Below, one piece after another: positions 43,138-52,421 of a DNA stretch of 64,000 nucleotides; positions within the stretch are counted from its first letter, which is position 1, and each line of letters begins with the position of its first letter. The notes beneath the pieces are model-generated. The model was not told where the DNA came from, ran no database searches, and saw only the letters and a program-made list of their open reading frames with translations. Source of the stretch: Sporomusa sp. KB1 (lineage in GTDB: Bacteria; Bacillota; Negativicutes; Sporomusales; Sporomusaceae); contig NZ_VLKC01000002.1 in assembly GCF_007830295.1 (NCBI RefSeq), positions 2,700,204-2,764,203 of the forward strand, read 5' to 3'. A program made the translations under genes and the position numbers.

Positions 43138-44652
43138 ATGTCCCCAAAATGTTCTTTTAGTGAAGCGTTGGCTGACCCTGAACAGTTGTCGATAACCTGG
43201 GAACTAGTTCCTGGACGGGGTATGCGGGAAAAGGCACAGGAACATCTGCTGAAAATGGCTGAGTTGGCGGCTAAGGACCCCAAAATAAATGCCATTACGA
43301 TTACAGATAATCCTGGTGGTAAAGCAGCTATCTTGCCGTACTCCATGGCTGTGGAAGCCAAACGGCTGGGTATTGACCCGCTTGTCCATTTTACCAGCAA
43401 AGATAAAAACAGAAACGCCCTGGAGAGCGAACTCTATGCGTTGGGCAGGGCCGATATTCACAATTTATTGGTTATGACTGGGGATTATCCCACAGAAGGA
43501 TATGCGGGTCTGGCTAAGCCGGTTTTCGATTTTGATGCAGTCCATGCTCTCCGCATGATTACGAAAATGAATGAAGGTGCCTACACTAACCTGCCTGCTA
43601 CTCACTTTTTTGCTGGGGCTGTTGTTTCACCGTTCAAAGCTACCGAAGCAGAAACTATGGCTCAATATTACAAGCTGCATAAAAAAATAGCGAATGGTGC
43701 CAGGTTTATTATTACCCAGCTGGGTTTTGATGCCAGAAAATTTGATGAGTTGCGCAAGTATGCCGATAGTAATCAATTCAACGTACCACTTATTGGGAAT
43801 ATCTATGTGCTGTCTGTACCTGTGGCTAAACTGATGAATAAGAATCTGATTCCTGGCTGTGTGGTAACAGATAAATTGGTGAAAAAATTGGAAGCAGAGC
43901 AGGCAGATGCTGCAAATAAAAAAGAACAGCAATTGCTCAGAGCAGCCAAATTGTATGCAGTACTTAAGGGCTTACGTTATGATGGTGTAAATATTGGTGG
44001 TCATGGTCTTAGCTATGCCGATGTGCAATATATTATGGAAAAAGGCGAGGAACAAAGTGGTAACTGGCAGGATATTGCAGTAGCCGATTTTGACTATCCG
44101 CAGGCTGACGGTTTTTATTTTTTTGAAAAAGATGTAACAACAGGACTCAATACTTGCCAACCCTTTGACCGTAGGCAGACCGGTTCGGGCCATTCCTCAT
44201 TAAAACAGTCGGTAATGGACTTGGTCCATGGGGTGGCATTTGACCATAAGGCACCGCTTTACCCGCTAAACAAAGCAGTTGCGAAATTTATTGATAACTC
44301 CTGCCTGAAAAAGCCATTTACTATTGCTGAATACACCACCAAGACAATGACAAATGAATGCCGGTTCTGTGGTGATTGTGCCATGCACGAACTCGGTTTT
44401 ATTTGTCCAATGTCGCAGTGTCCCAAGCAACAGCGCAATGGTGCTTGCGGCGGCAGCCGCGATGGATGGTGTGAGGTTTATCCTGAACAACAGAAGTGTA
44501 TTTATGTAAAAATGTATGAAGGCTTCAAAGGGGGCGGCAAAGAAGAGCGTATGAAAGCCAAGTACATGCCACCCTGTAATTGGGAACTGCACCGTACTTC
44601 CTCGTGGTTAAACTATTTTAATGATAGAGACTACAATAATAATAAAGGGTAG
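43138..44652 (+). CDS. metF: Methylenetetrahydrofolate reductase with MetV-like C-terminal domain
   Basis: The start ATG 43138 is 8 nt after aaggagga (ATG 43135 is also possible). The 504-residue product has an N-terminal MetF TIM-barrel (about residues 10-290; ITWELVPGRG, ITITDNPGGKA, LLVMTGDYP). Its C-terminal region carries a Cys-rich domain like acetogen MetV (ECRFCGDCAMHEL, FICPMSQCPKQ, GACGGSRDGWCEVYP), which probably binds Zn or an Fe-S cluster. It reduces methylene-THF to methyl-THF. In acetogens MetF and MetV are usually separate chains; here both parts are in one gene. It stands alone between two terminator-like repeats. Confidence 0.88.
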   Translation: MSPKCSFSEALADPEQLSITWELVPGRGMREKAQEHLLKMAELAAKDPKINAITITDNPGGKAAILPYSMAVEAKRLGIDPLVHFTSKDKNRNALESELYALGRADIHNLLVMTGDYPTEGYAGLAKPVFDFDAVHALRMITKMNEGAYTNLPATHFFAGAVVSPFKATEAETMAQYYKLHKKIANGARFIITQLGFDARKFDELRKYADSNQFNVPLIGNIYVLSVPVAKLMNKNLIPGCVVTDKLVKKLEAEQADAANKKEQQLLRAAKLYAVLKGLRYDGVNIGGHGLSYADVQYIMEKGEEQSGNWQDIAVADFDYPQADGFYFFEKDVTTGLNTCQPFDRRQTGSGHSSLKQSVMDLVHGVAFDHKAPLYPLNKAVAKFIDNSCLKKPFTIAEYTTKTMTNECRFCGDCAMHELGFICPMSQCPKQQRNGACGGSRDGWCEVYPEQQKCIYVKMYEGFKGGGKEERMKAKYMPPCNWELHRTSSWLNYFNDRDYNNNKG

Positions 44653-44668
44653 AAAGTGAATAATAGTA

Positions 44669-44703
44669 AATAAGCCGTCCATTTCATTCATGGACGGCTT
44701 ATT
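44669..44703 (+). terminator. Terminator of the metF-type gene
   Basis: A perfect 14-bp stem (44669-44682 with 44690-44703) with a 7-nt loop. Confidence 0.85.
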
Positions 44704-44721
44704 ACGTAGAGCCTATATTAA

Positions 44722-44886
44722 TTAGGAATTCTTAGACTCAAAGGTATGACAGTTGGTTTGCTCACTTTGCCGGGCACTTGTGCTGCCGCCATCAACGTTA
44801 ACCTCAATTGCAGAAGCGTCACATTGTTCACCAGATTTCCAGTACCTACAGTTTGATACCTTGCATTTTACACCAGGTAAAGACAT
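44722..44886 (-). CDS. DUF1540-like Cys-rich small protein
   Basis: The 54-residue frame starts at ATG 44886 after gaggtgaaaaacg. It carries four cysteines (C8, C13, C22, C46) in the layout VKCKVSNCRYWKSGEQCDAS plus NCHTFE near the end, the pattern of the DUF1540 family of small, probably metal-binding, proteins common in clostridia and sporeformers. Function is unknown; spore association has been suggested for relatives. It is a single-gene unit. Confidence 0.8.
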   Translation of the reverse strand: MSLPGVKCKVSNCRYWKSGEQCDASAIEVNVDGGSTSARQSEQTNCHTFESKNS

Positions 44887-44980
44887 CGTTTTTCACCTCG
44901 CTTTAGTTGTAGTACAGGAGTAGTATAGCCAGATTCTCCCTCAATATACCAAAAAATTTCTCAGTTGGTGAAAGGTAACC

Positions 44981-46477
44981 CTAGGATGGTTTTTCAGCTT
45001 TATTCAGGTCAAACCAAAATATAACACCATTGAACATGTTTTTCACTCCATACCCATTCCCATGCTGTTCCTGAATAGCGCGTACAATCGATAAACCTAG
45101 CCCGTACCTGCCGAATTCCCGGGTGCGAGCTTCATCGATTTTATAGAAGCTTGTCCATATTTTCTCCAGGCTGTCAGTAGGAATTGGCTGCCCAGAGTTA
45201 TAGATACAGACTCTGATTCTATTCTCAGTATCCTCAAGCCAAAGCCTAATACGCTTTTCCCCTTGGGCATGGGTGAGCGCATTGGTGAAGAGATTAAGCA
45301 ATACCTGTTCAATACGCCGGGGGTCGCCGTTGACTTCAGGACTGGTTAGTGCATTTATTTCCAGGGAAATACTTTTTTCTTTGAGAACAGACATATATTT
45401 TTTTGCAATATCCTGCAATAATGGCAACAGGTCAAAATCAGTCCGTTTCAGTTCAAATAAGCCTGATTCCAGCTGTGAAAGGTTGAGCAAGTCTTTGACC
45501 AGTTTATCCATCTTTTCCGCTTCGTCAATAATGACTGAGCAATAGAAATTTTTGCTTTCTTCATCACGGGCGACATTCTCTTTTAATCCTTCGGCGTAGC
45601 CTAATAGCAGCGAGAGCGGTGTTTTCAGCTCATGGGAAACATTGGACACAAAGGATTTGCGCATTTTATCTAAAGCCCGCTCTTTTTCCACATCAGCCAA
45701 TAATTGTTGATTTTTTTGGTTAAGGGCTGAGATGGCAGTGTCCAGTTGGTCTGATAAGTGGTTAATGCTGTTGCCAAGTTCACCAAGCTCATCAGCCTGG
45801 TTTACCCGGCATTTTTGGGAAAAGTCCAGACGCGCCATGTTTTGGGCGATTTGTTTAAGTTCAAGGATCGGTTGGGTAAAGCGCTTGGAAAACAAGAAGG
45901 CCCAGACGCAACCGGCTAATAGGGTTAGGAAGCCAGTTATGGTCATAAAATGAGCCGCGGCAATAGCACTCTCAGACATAGGGGCCAGCGGTTGTCTGAT
46001 GATTAGGATATCACCGTTCATTAGCTGCCTTTCCAGAACCATAAAGTCAATTTTCAACATCTGGTCCAGCTGCATCTCAAGTACTGTTTGACTATCAATG
46101 ATTTGGCTGCTTTTGATTAGCTGCATCGAATTAGGCGGGATTCGGAATTGACTGGTAGGCGAAGTTGTAGAGGGTTCAGGTGGCTGCTTGTTCAAAATAT
46201 GGCTAACAGAGCTGTATTTGATGCTGCCTTCCGGAGTGAAGATAATAATGTGGGCTCCCAGGGTATTGGCTGATCGCTCCAGCTCCAGGGATACTTTTTC
46301 AGGGGAGCCCTGGTATCGCTGGTCGATGTTGTGACTGGTGGTTATGAGGAGTGCCTTTTTTTGCCAAGTATAGAATTTTTCCAGGCCAAATCCAAGGGAA
46401 GCCAGCGATAGTAATACAAACAACAGGACAAAGCCGCTGAGACTAAGAAAGAGTTTTGTGCGAATCGATGCTGTCAT
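44981..46477 (-). CDS. HAMP-containing sensor histidine kinase (efflux system 2)
   Basis: The 498-residue protein has two membrane helices (about residues 9-30 and 175-197) around a ~145-residue sensor region, a HAMP domain (about 198-250), HisKA with H282 in NVSHELKTPL, and HATPase with NLFTNALTHAQ, a degenerate G1 (YNSGQPI) and YGLGLSIVRA. Its ATG overlaps the regulator stop by 4 bp. The pair is divergent from the second TolC-MacAB-type operon and probably controls it. Confidence 0.92.
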   Translation of the reverse strand: MTASIRTKLFLSLSGFVLLFVLLSLASLGFGLEKFYTWQKKALLITTSHNIDQRYQGSPEKVSLELERSANTLGAHIIIFTPEGSIKYSSVSHILNKQPPEPSTTSPTSQFRIPPNSMQLIKSSQIIDSQTVLEMQLDQMLKIDFMVLERQLMNGDILIIRQPLAPMSESAIAAAHFMTITGFLTLLAGCVWAFLFSKRFTQPILELKQIAQNMARLDFSQKCRVNQADELGELGNSINHLSDQLDTAISALNQKNQQLLADVEKERALDKMRKSFVSNVSHELKTPLSLLLGYAEGLKENVARDEESKNFYCSVIIDEAEKMDKLVKDLLNLSQLESGLFELKRTDFDLLPLLQDIAKKYMSVLKEKSISLEINALTSPEVNGDPRRIEQVLLNLFTNALTHAQGEKRIRLWLEDTENRIRVCIYNSGQPIPTDSLEKIWTSFYKIDEARTREFGRYGLGLSIVRAIQEQHGNGYGVKNMFNGVIFWFDLNKAEKPS

Positions 46478-47145
46478 TTTTCTGCCTCAAAGCGGTAGCC
46501 ATAGCCTCTGATGGTATGAATCAGGGTGCTCTTAGCACCAAGCTTGGTTCTAAGCCGGTTAATGTGGGTATCTACCGTGCGCAGCTCACCCAGATAGTCG
46601 TACGTCCATACGTGATCAAGGATTTGTGGGCGGCTCAGTGCATTGCCTGTGTTTTCGGCCAAATAATTAAGAAGTTCATATTCTTTGGGACTCAAGTCCA
46701 ACAGCTGTTCGTCTAGAAATACCTGACGGGCAGCTGTGTCAATAACCAGACCGCCACATAAGGCGGTTTTGTCTTTTTCTTGCTCCATGCGCCGGAATAA
46801 GGCATTTACCCGCGCTGTCAGAACCTTGGGGCTAAAGGGCTTGGTAACATATTCGTCGGCCCCTATTTCAAAAGCGTAAAGCTGGTCGGCTTCTTCGCTT
46901 TTGGCGGTAAGCATGATAACCGGAATTGTGCCGTTTTTGCGAATCGCCTGGCAGACTGTCCAGCCATTGCGTTCTGGCATCATGACATCAAGGATGACCA
47001 GGTCTATCTTTTCTACAGACAAGAGGTGTAAGGCCATTTGGCCGTTGGCAGCTTCAAGAATGTGATAGCCTTCGCGTAGCAGGAAATCGGCAACAAGCTT
47101 TCTCATTCGCAGCTCATCATCAACTAGTAAGACAGTTTTAGCCAT
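46474..47145 (-). CDS. OmpR/PhoB-family response regulator (efflux system 2)
   Basis: The 223-residue protein has a receiver domain with acidic pocket DD(9-10), D53 in LVILDVMMPE and the YVTKPFSP Lys, then a winged-helix domain (HTIRGYGYRF). The start ATG 47145 follows aaggagatc. The divergent intergenic region before the TolC gene holds direct GTAACA repeats at 11-bp spacing, which suit an OmpR-type dimer. It is paralogous to the regulator at 24989. Confidence 0.93.
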   Translation of the reverse strand: MAKTVLLVDDELRMRKLVADFLLREGYHILEAANGQMALHLLSVEKIDLVILDVMMPERNGWTVCQAIRKNGTIPVIMLTAKSEEADQLYAFEIGADEYVTKPFSPKVLTARVNALFRRMEQEKDKTALCGGLVIDTAARQVFLDEQLLDLSPKEYELLNYLAENTGNALSRPQILDHVWTYDYLGELRTVDTHINRLRTKLGAKSTLIHTIRGYGYRFEAEK

Positions 47146-47231
47146 AAGGTGATCTCCTTTGATGTTTATTGTCGATTGGAGAATAGTACCCTTTTATTTT
47201 AATATGAATTAATCAGAATGAAAATCCTAAT

Positions 47232-47275
47232 ATTGTTGTAACAATTTAGTAACATTGGTATGTTATCATAACAAT
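47232..47275. promoter_or_regulatory. Operator region between the two-component genes and efflux system 2
   Basis: The divergent region has GTAACA at 47238 and 47249 (11 bp apart, one helical turn). It also has the palindromes ATTGTT-N2-AACAAT (47232-47245) and TGTTAT-C-ATAACA (47261-47273 region). This is a plausible OmpR-type response-regulator binding site. Confidence 0.55.
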
Positions 47276-47325
47276 GCTACTAAGGTAGTATGAGAACAGC
47301 TGTAGCATGATAAGGGGGACTTTAA

Positions 47326-48585
47326 TTGAGTTTGGTAGGACAATACGTAAAACAGGCAGGTATTTTGGGGCTATGTTTACTGGCTCAGACTACGATGGGT
47401 TTTGCCGCACCTCTCACTGTGGAACAAGCAGTAAATATGGCACTGGAAAACCACCTGGATATAAAAAAAGCCATAAATAGTGAAAAACAAGCAGAATATG
47501 CATTACAGAGTACAAAAGGCAGCAAGGGAATATCGATTGATGCTTCTAATACTTTTTATCTTAACCGGATCAATTACCCGGGAAACAGTAGTACCAGCGC
47601 CATTACGCTGTCGTTGCCTTTATACTCTGGCGGCAAGAATGAAGGCAACATCGCGATTGCTAAAACCGATGTGACAATAGCCGGTCTCAGTCTGCTAAAA
47701 ACCAGGCAGGATGTAAAATTAAACACCTTGTCTGCCTACTATGATGTGATTGAAGCCCACAAAACGCAGGCTGTCGATCAGGAGACAGTTGATAATTATG
47801 TATCGCATCTTAATGATGTCCAGGCCCAGTATAGTGCCGGCAATGTTGCGAAATCAGACGTATTGCGATCAGAAGTAGAACTGGCAGATGCGCAGCAAAC
47901 GTTGATAAAGGCCAAAAATTCTTCGGAAGTTGCGGTTAATGCTTTCAAAAATATGATTCGCTGGAAAAGTTCGGAAGCTATTGAGTTTGTTGAGGAGTTT
48001 CAGTATGTTCCCTTCAAGCAGACAATGGATGAATGTGTGGCTGTGGCCAAAGAGCAGCGTCCGGATATAAAAAAGTATCAGCTTGCTATTGATGAGGCCG
48101 AGAAAACTGTGGAGGTTACTAAAGCTGATAAAAAACCAGCGGTGTCGCTTACCGCGGCAACCGGCTGGAGCAGCAGCGTTTTACCTGAGGATGATAATAA
48201 GGAAATCTATGTTGGGGTAACAACCAGTTGGAATTTGTTTGACAGTCAGGTTACCAATGCCAAGGTCAAAAAAGCGCTAAGTGCAGTCGATACCGCCCGC
48301 TTGGAGTTGACAGCGCAGGAGGATTCGGTGGAGCTTGCTGTAAAAGAATATTATCTGGGAGTGAGGGAAGCTGAGAAGCGGATTGAGACAACGAAATTTG
48401 CCGTACATAAGGCCGATGAAGATTATTTTATTGCTGAGGCGAAATATCGGGTAGGGGAAGGAGTCATTCTTGATGTGATTGATGCCCAATTGGCATTAAC
48501 GACAGCAAAGAACAATTATATTACCGCCCAGTACGATTATGTGACATATAAGGCAAAATTAGAAAATGCCATGGGAATGGACTAG
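47326..48585 (+). CDS. TolC-family outer membrane efflux protein (efflux system 2)
   Basis: The start is TTG 47326, 6-7 nt after aaggggga; no ATG fits. The 419-residue product has a signal peptide (about residues 1-27, ending GFA) and the two-halved outer-membrane efflux fold (LTVEQAVNMALENHLDIKKA, and in the second half VAVAKEQRPDIKKYQLAID). It is paralogous to the 27294 gene and starts a four-gene tripartite pump operon in the same order. Confidence 0.92.
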   Translation: MSLVGQYVKQAGILGLCLLAQTTMGFAAPLTVEQAVNMALENHLDIKKAINSEKQAEYALQSTKGSKGISIDASNTFYLNRINYPGNSSTSAITLSLPLYSGGKNEGNIAIAKTDVTIAGLSLLKTRQDVKLNTLSAYYDVIEAHKTQAVDQETVDNYVSHLNDVQAQYSAGNVAKSDVLRSEVELADAQQTLIKAKNSSEVAVNAFKNMIRWKSSEAIEFVEEFQYVPFKQTMDECVAVAKEQRPDIKKYQLAIDEAEKTVEVTKADKKPAVSLTAATGWSSSVLPEDDNKEIYVGVTTSWNLFDSQVTNAKVKKALSAVDTARLELTAQEDSVELAVKEYYLGVREAEKRIETTKFAVHKADEDYFIAEAKYRVGEGVILDVIDAQLALTTAKNNYITAQYDYVTYKAKLENAMGMD

Positions 48586-48596
48586 GAGGCAGCAAC

Positions 48597-49736
48597 ATGT
48601 GGGAGAAAATCAATAAGAAAATTTTGGCGACAGGTATTGTCATTTTACTGGGGATTGCCGGCGGAGTTTGGTACTACAATCATACACAACAAGTTAAGGC
48701 GTCTGCTAATCAGGAAACGGTGCTGGCAACCAGAGGCAAGATTATCTCTAGTGTATCGGCGACTGGAATTGTGAAGCCTATCGACGCCGTGGATATTTCG
48801 TCACAGGTTACAGCGTTGATCAAAGAGATTAAAGTCAAGGAAAATGATCATGTAAAGGTTGGTCAGACTCTGGCAATCTTAGATGATAAGTCTCTGGAAA
48901 CCACAATGAATAAAGCTGAATACTCAATGAATAATTATGGTGCAAAATATAAGCGGTATCAGTATTTACATTCCATTGGCGCAAAATCCGACGCTGATCT
49001 GGAAGACGCCTTGCTTAATTATCAGACGGCTGTAGCCAGTTATAATGAGGCCAAGTCGGATGTGGAAAAAACCGTACTGGTCTCGCCCATGGATGGTGTA
49101 GTTTTGGGAGAACCGGTAGCGATAGGAACGCTGGTGACCGCAGGCGTCAATGATCCGACAGTTGTTATGATGATTGGTGATGTTTCACGCAAAAAAGTAA
49201 AGGTAAAGGTAGATGAAACAGATATTGGCAAGATCAAAATCGGGCAAGCGGCGACTTTTACTGTGGATGCCTATCAGAATCATACCTTTACAGGCACTGT
49301 TGATAAAATAGGGGAAATTTCGACAAGTACCACAAGTACGTCCTCGTCCTCGTCCTCCTCATCATCGTCGTCCTCCTCATCCTCTTCTTCTACCAGTAGT
49401 GTAGTATATTATTACGTAACGCTTACTGCTGAAGATCCTGAAAATTTGCTGAAGACAGAAATGACGGCCAGAGTCACTATCAAAATTGATGAGAAAGACA
49501 ATACGCTATTAATTCCTTTAGCGGCATTAAAAACCAGCACCAGTGGGCAATATGTAATGGTATTGCGCGATAACGGAAAAAGTGAAAATGTTCCGGTTGA
49601 GACCGGCCTGACAAGCAGTGATAAAGTTGAGATTATCAGTGGGTTGCAGGATAATGATAAATTAATAATTTCTTATACGAAATCACAAACCCAGAGTTCT
49701 TCTACGCAAAAAAATAATGGTCCGCCACCTATGTAG
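48597..49736 (+). CDS. MacA-like periplasmic adaptor with poly-Ser insertion (efflux system 2)
   Basis: The 379-residue protein has an N-terminal membrane anchor (about residues 7-27) and the lipoyl half motif ([20 protein letters not shown], about 67-86). It then has a hairpin, a second lipoyl half, a beta-barrel and a membrane-proximal domain. It is paralogous to the 28576 gene. Residues 249-265 are an unbroken run of 17 Ser within a Ser/Thr stretch, where the paralogue has only the short ISRKATVSGN. The insertion lies in or next to the beta-barrel domain. The adaptor should still connect TolC with the ABC motor. Confidence 0.92.
   Translation: MWEKINKKILATGIVILLGIAGGVWYYNHTQQVKASANQETVLATRGKIISSVSATGIVKPIDAVDISSQVTALIKEIKVKENDHVKVGQTLAILDDKSLETTMNKAEYSMNNYGAKYKRYQYLHSIGAKSDADLEDALLNYQTAVASYNEAKSDVEKTVLVSPMDGVVLGEPVAIGTLVTAGVNDPTVVMMIGDVSRKKVKVKVDETDIGKIKIGQAATFTVDAYQNHTFTGTVDKIGEISTSTTSTSSSSSSSSSSSSSSSSSTSSVVYYYVTLTAEDPENLLKTEMTARVTIKIDEKDNTLLIPLAALKTSTSGQYVMVLRDNGKSENVPVETGLTSSDKVEIISGLQDNDKLIISYTKSQTQSSSTQKNNGPPPM
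49341..49391 (+). repeat. Triplet repeat coding for 17 Ser in the adaptor gene
   Basis: Seventeen consecutive TCN codons (mostly tcc, tcg, tca) form a slippage-prone microsatellite-like tract in frame. Confidence 0.85.
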
Positions 49737-49752
49737 AGGGAGAAGGAGTTCA

Positions 49753-50451
49753 ATGGTTATGGGGATTATGCTGAAAGAAATTACGAAATGCTATAAAATT
49801 GGTGAAGAAACAGTAGCGGCGCTTGCCGGGATTTCACTAGAAATAAAAACCGGAGAATTTGTTGCTATTATGGGGCCATCAGGCTCAGGTAAGTCGACCA
49901 TGATGAATATCCTGGGATGTCTTGACCGTCCTAGCAGTGGATCTTATTTGCTCCAGGATCAGGAAGTTGCGACTATGAATGATGATGAGTTAGCGAAAAC
50001 ACGCAATAAGCGTATTGGTTTCGTGTTTCAAAACTTCAATCTACTATCACGGGTATCGGCATGGGAAAATGTCGCATTGCCCTTAGTCTATGCCCGAGTA
50101 GCGGAGAAGGAACGGCTGACGAGAGCAGCTGCAATCCTGGACTCTGTTGGCTTGTCGACGCGTAAACAGCATATGCCCAACGAACTGTCAGGCGGTCAGC
50201 GCCAACGTGTGGCAATTGCCAGAGCACTGATCAATGATCCCAGTATTATTATGGCTGATGAACCTACGGGGAATCTTGACAGCCGGTCCAGTGTTGATAT
50301 TATGCGGATATTTGGCAATTTAAATGAACAAGGGAAAACCATCATTCTGGTTACTCACGAACCAGACATTGCCGAGTATGCGAAACGCGTTATCACAGTA
50401 CGTGACGGATTGATTATAAGTGATGAGATAAAGGAGCAACGTGCATGTTAA
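49753..50451 (+). CDS. MacB/LolD-type ABC transporter ATP-binding protein (efflux system 2)
   Basis: The start ATG 49753 is chosen because aaggag lies 4-9 nt upstream; ATG 49759 is also possible and the frame is open back to 49717. The 232-residue product has Walker [10 protein letters not shown], the [12 protein letters not shown] loop, LSGGQRQR, Walker [10 protein letters not shown] and VTHEPD. It is closely similar to the ATPase at 29711. Its end overlaps the permease start by 7 bp. Confidence 0.94.
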   Translation: MVMGIMLKEITKCYKIGEETVAALAGISLEIKTGEFVAIMGPSGSGKSTMMNILGCLDRPSSGSYLLQDQEVATMNDDELAKTRNKRIGFVFQNFNLLSRVSAWENVALPLVYARVAEKERLTRAAAILDSVGLSTRKQHMPNELSGGQRQRVAIARALINDPSIIMADEPTGNLDSRSSVDIMRIFGNLNEQGKTIILVTHEPDIAEYAKRVITVRDGLIISDEIKEQRAC

Positions 50452-51659
50452 AAGAAAGCATTGCGATTGCCTTGCGAGCTTTGCTGGCTAATAAGCTTCG
50501 TTCTATTTTAACGATGCTGGGTATCATTATCGGCGTAGGCGCGGTTATCTCGATGGTATCCATTGGGATGGGTGTCAGGGAAAAGGTGCAAAGTTCAATT
50601 GCCAGTCTCGGCAGCAATATGTTAATCGTCAGTCCGGGAGCGGCCTCTTCCCAGGGGGTACGCTCGGCTTCCGGCAGCAGCATAACCTTATCGCTGGAAG
50701 ATGCGGAGTATATAAAAAAAATGGTGCAAGGTATTGATTATGTAGCACCTACTGTTAGCAAACAATATCAAATCATTGCCGGCAATCAAAACTGGACAAC
50801 AACCGTATATGGAATTACGCCCGAATATATGGCCATTAAAAGCTTGACAGTGGGCAGCGGCAGTTTCGTTTCTCAGCAGGATATCAATTCGCGCAATCGG
50901 GTGGCTGTTCTGGGGGCCACTGTTGTCGAAAATTTATTTGGTGAGCTGAATCCCATCGGACAAAATATCCGGATCAACAATACCCCTTACCAGATTATTG
51001 GTATCCTGGACAGCAAAGGGCAATCAACTATGGGCCAGGATCAGGATGACATCATACTAGTGCCACTAACAACAGCGCAAGAACGCTTGCTAGGCATTAC
51101 CTACCTTAATTCGATTAGTATCCAGGTTACGAAGCTGGAAGGAATGGATCAGGCACAGGAGCAAATCACCAGTTTGTTAAGGCAACGGCACAAGATCAGC
51201 GGTACTAAGGAAGATGATTTTACTGTACGCAATTTAACCAGTATCATGGCGATGATGACTGAAACGACAGGAACCATTACCTTATTTCTCGGTTGTATTG
51301 GGGCCATATCGCTACTGGTTGGCGGTATCGGTATTATGAACATCATGATGGTGTCAGTGACTGAACGAACAAGGGAAATCGGCATAAGAAAAGCCTTAGG
51401 CGCGACATATCGCGATATTATGCTGCAGTTTTTGATAGAATCGGTGGTTATTGGTGTGCTTGGCGGCATTTTTGGTATTGCCCTGGGCATTTCGGCGGCA
51501 TTTGCTATCTCGACTTTTGGTAGTTTGCAAACAGTACTATCAGCGATATCGATTCTGGTGCCCTTTGGAGTATCGGTTGCAGTTGGTTTGTTTTTTGGTA
51601 TTTATCCAGCCAGAAAAGCAGCATTGCTGGATCCCATCGAAGCATTACGTTATGAATGA
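50445..51659 (+). CDS. MacB-type FtsX-family ABC permease (efflux system 2)
   Basis: The 404-residue protein has TM1 near residues 17-38, a MacB periplasmic domain and three C-terminal helices ending with [20 protein letters not shown]. It is paralogous to the permease at 30387 over its whole length. The start ATG 50445 lies inside the end of the ATPase gene after aaggagc, showing translational coupling. Confidence 0.93.
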   Translation: MLKESIAIALRALLANKLRSILTMLGIIIGVGAVISMVSIGMGVREKVQSSIASLGSNMLIVSPGAASSQGVRSASGSSITLSLEDAEYIKKMVQGIDYVAPTVSKQYQIIAGNQNWTTTVYGITPEYMAIKSLTVGSGSFVSQQDINSRNRVAVLGATVVENLFGELNPIGQNIRINNTPYQIIGILDSKGQSTMGQDQDDIILVPLTTAQERLLGITYLNSISIQVTKLEGMDQAQEQITSLLRQRHKISGTKEDDFTVRNLTSIMAMMTETTGTITLFLGCIGAISLLVGGIGIMNIMMVSVTERTREIGIRKALGATYRDIMLQFLIESVVIGVLGGIFGIALGISAAFAISTFGSLQTVLSAISILVPFGVSVAVGLFFGIYPARKAALLDPIEALRYE

Positions 51660-51719
51660 CCGTATTCGTGGCGCGAAAATATAAAATTCACTATGGACAA
51701 TTAGTTTGTCTGAATACGG

Positions 51720-51765
51720 AAGGTGCTGTCTCAAAAATTTATTTTTGAGACAGCACCTTTTTATA
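51720..51765 (+). terminator. Terminator of efflux system 2
   Basis: A 19-bp perfect stem (51720-51738 with 51741-51759) with a tight loop is followed by TTTT. Confidence 0.92.
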
Positions 51766-51817
51766 TTGAAGAAATTTTTACAAATAAGTGCTCATTATTT
51801 TCTTTATTTACTTTTCT

Positions 51818-51848
51818 TAACAAAAAATAAATATATGTTTGCGATACT
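51818..51848 (+). promoter_or_regulatory. Weak sigma-28-like promoter candidate of the flagellar operon
   Basis: A -10-like GCGATACT (51841-51848) and a TAACAAAA segment upstream loosely resemble the flagellar sigma consensus (TAAA...GCCGATAA). Several positions deviate. It lies 42 bp before flgD. Confidence 0.25.
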
Positions 51849-51889
51849 GACCATAGAAATAGAATATTTATCGAAAAAGGAGAGGAAAT

Positions 51890-52312
51890 ATGAGTACATC
51901 AGCAATTACATCCACGACGTCAACTGCCTCAACGACCTCTAGTACTGATTCTACGACCAGTTTGGATTTTGATGAGTTTGTCCAAATATTAGCTACCGAA
52001 TTGAAATACCAGGACCCGGACGATCCGGTCAGCGGCACCGAATATGTGTCTCAGCTGGCCCAAATCAGTTCCTTATCGGCGTTGTCGGAAATTAGTACTT
52101 CTGTAACTAATGCATCAGCATTTAGTCTAATTGGACAAGAGGTAACCTATTCTACTACCAATACAGCAGGCAGTACTGTTACAGGCTCAGGGACTGTGCT
52201 GTCAGTAACGGTTTCCGGTAGCAACACATATGTCAATGTTGATGGAACAACAGTAGATTATAGTTCTATTACGAAGGTGGGAACTGACTCCACTACTACG
52301 TCTTCAACGTAA
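51890..52312 (+). CDS. flgD: Flagellar hook-capping protein FlgD
   Basis: The 140-residue protein has a Ser/Thr-rich N-terminus and then the FlgD core: DFDEFVQILATELKYQDPDD (residues about 26-45), EYVSQLAQISSLSAL and FSLIGQEVTY, followed by a beta-rich tail. FlgD caps the growing hook and guides FlgE assembly. It is shorter than enterobacterial FlgD (about 230), lacking the large C-terminal Ig/Tudor domains, as in many Firmicutes. Ribosome site aaaggagagg. It begins the late flagellar gene run. Confidence 0.9.
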   Translation: MSTSAITSTTSTASTTSSTDSTTSLDFDEFVQILATELKYQDPDDPVSGTEYVSQLAQISSLSALSEISTSVTNASAFSLIGQEVTYSTTNTAGSTVTGSGTVLSVTVSGSNTYVNVDGTTVDYSSITKVGTDSTTTSST

Positions 52313-52421
52313 TGTAAGAAATACCAGTTTATTTTAGTATGTATTTAACCGGACCCAACCAGGGAGGTTACTGCTATTTCTGAACGACAGATGAAATAGT
52401 ATATTTTAGGAGGTTTTTCTT

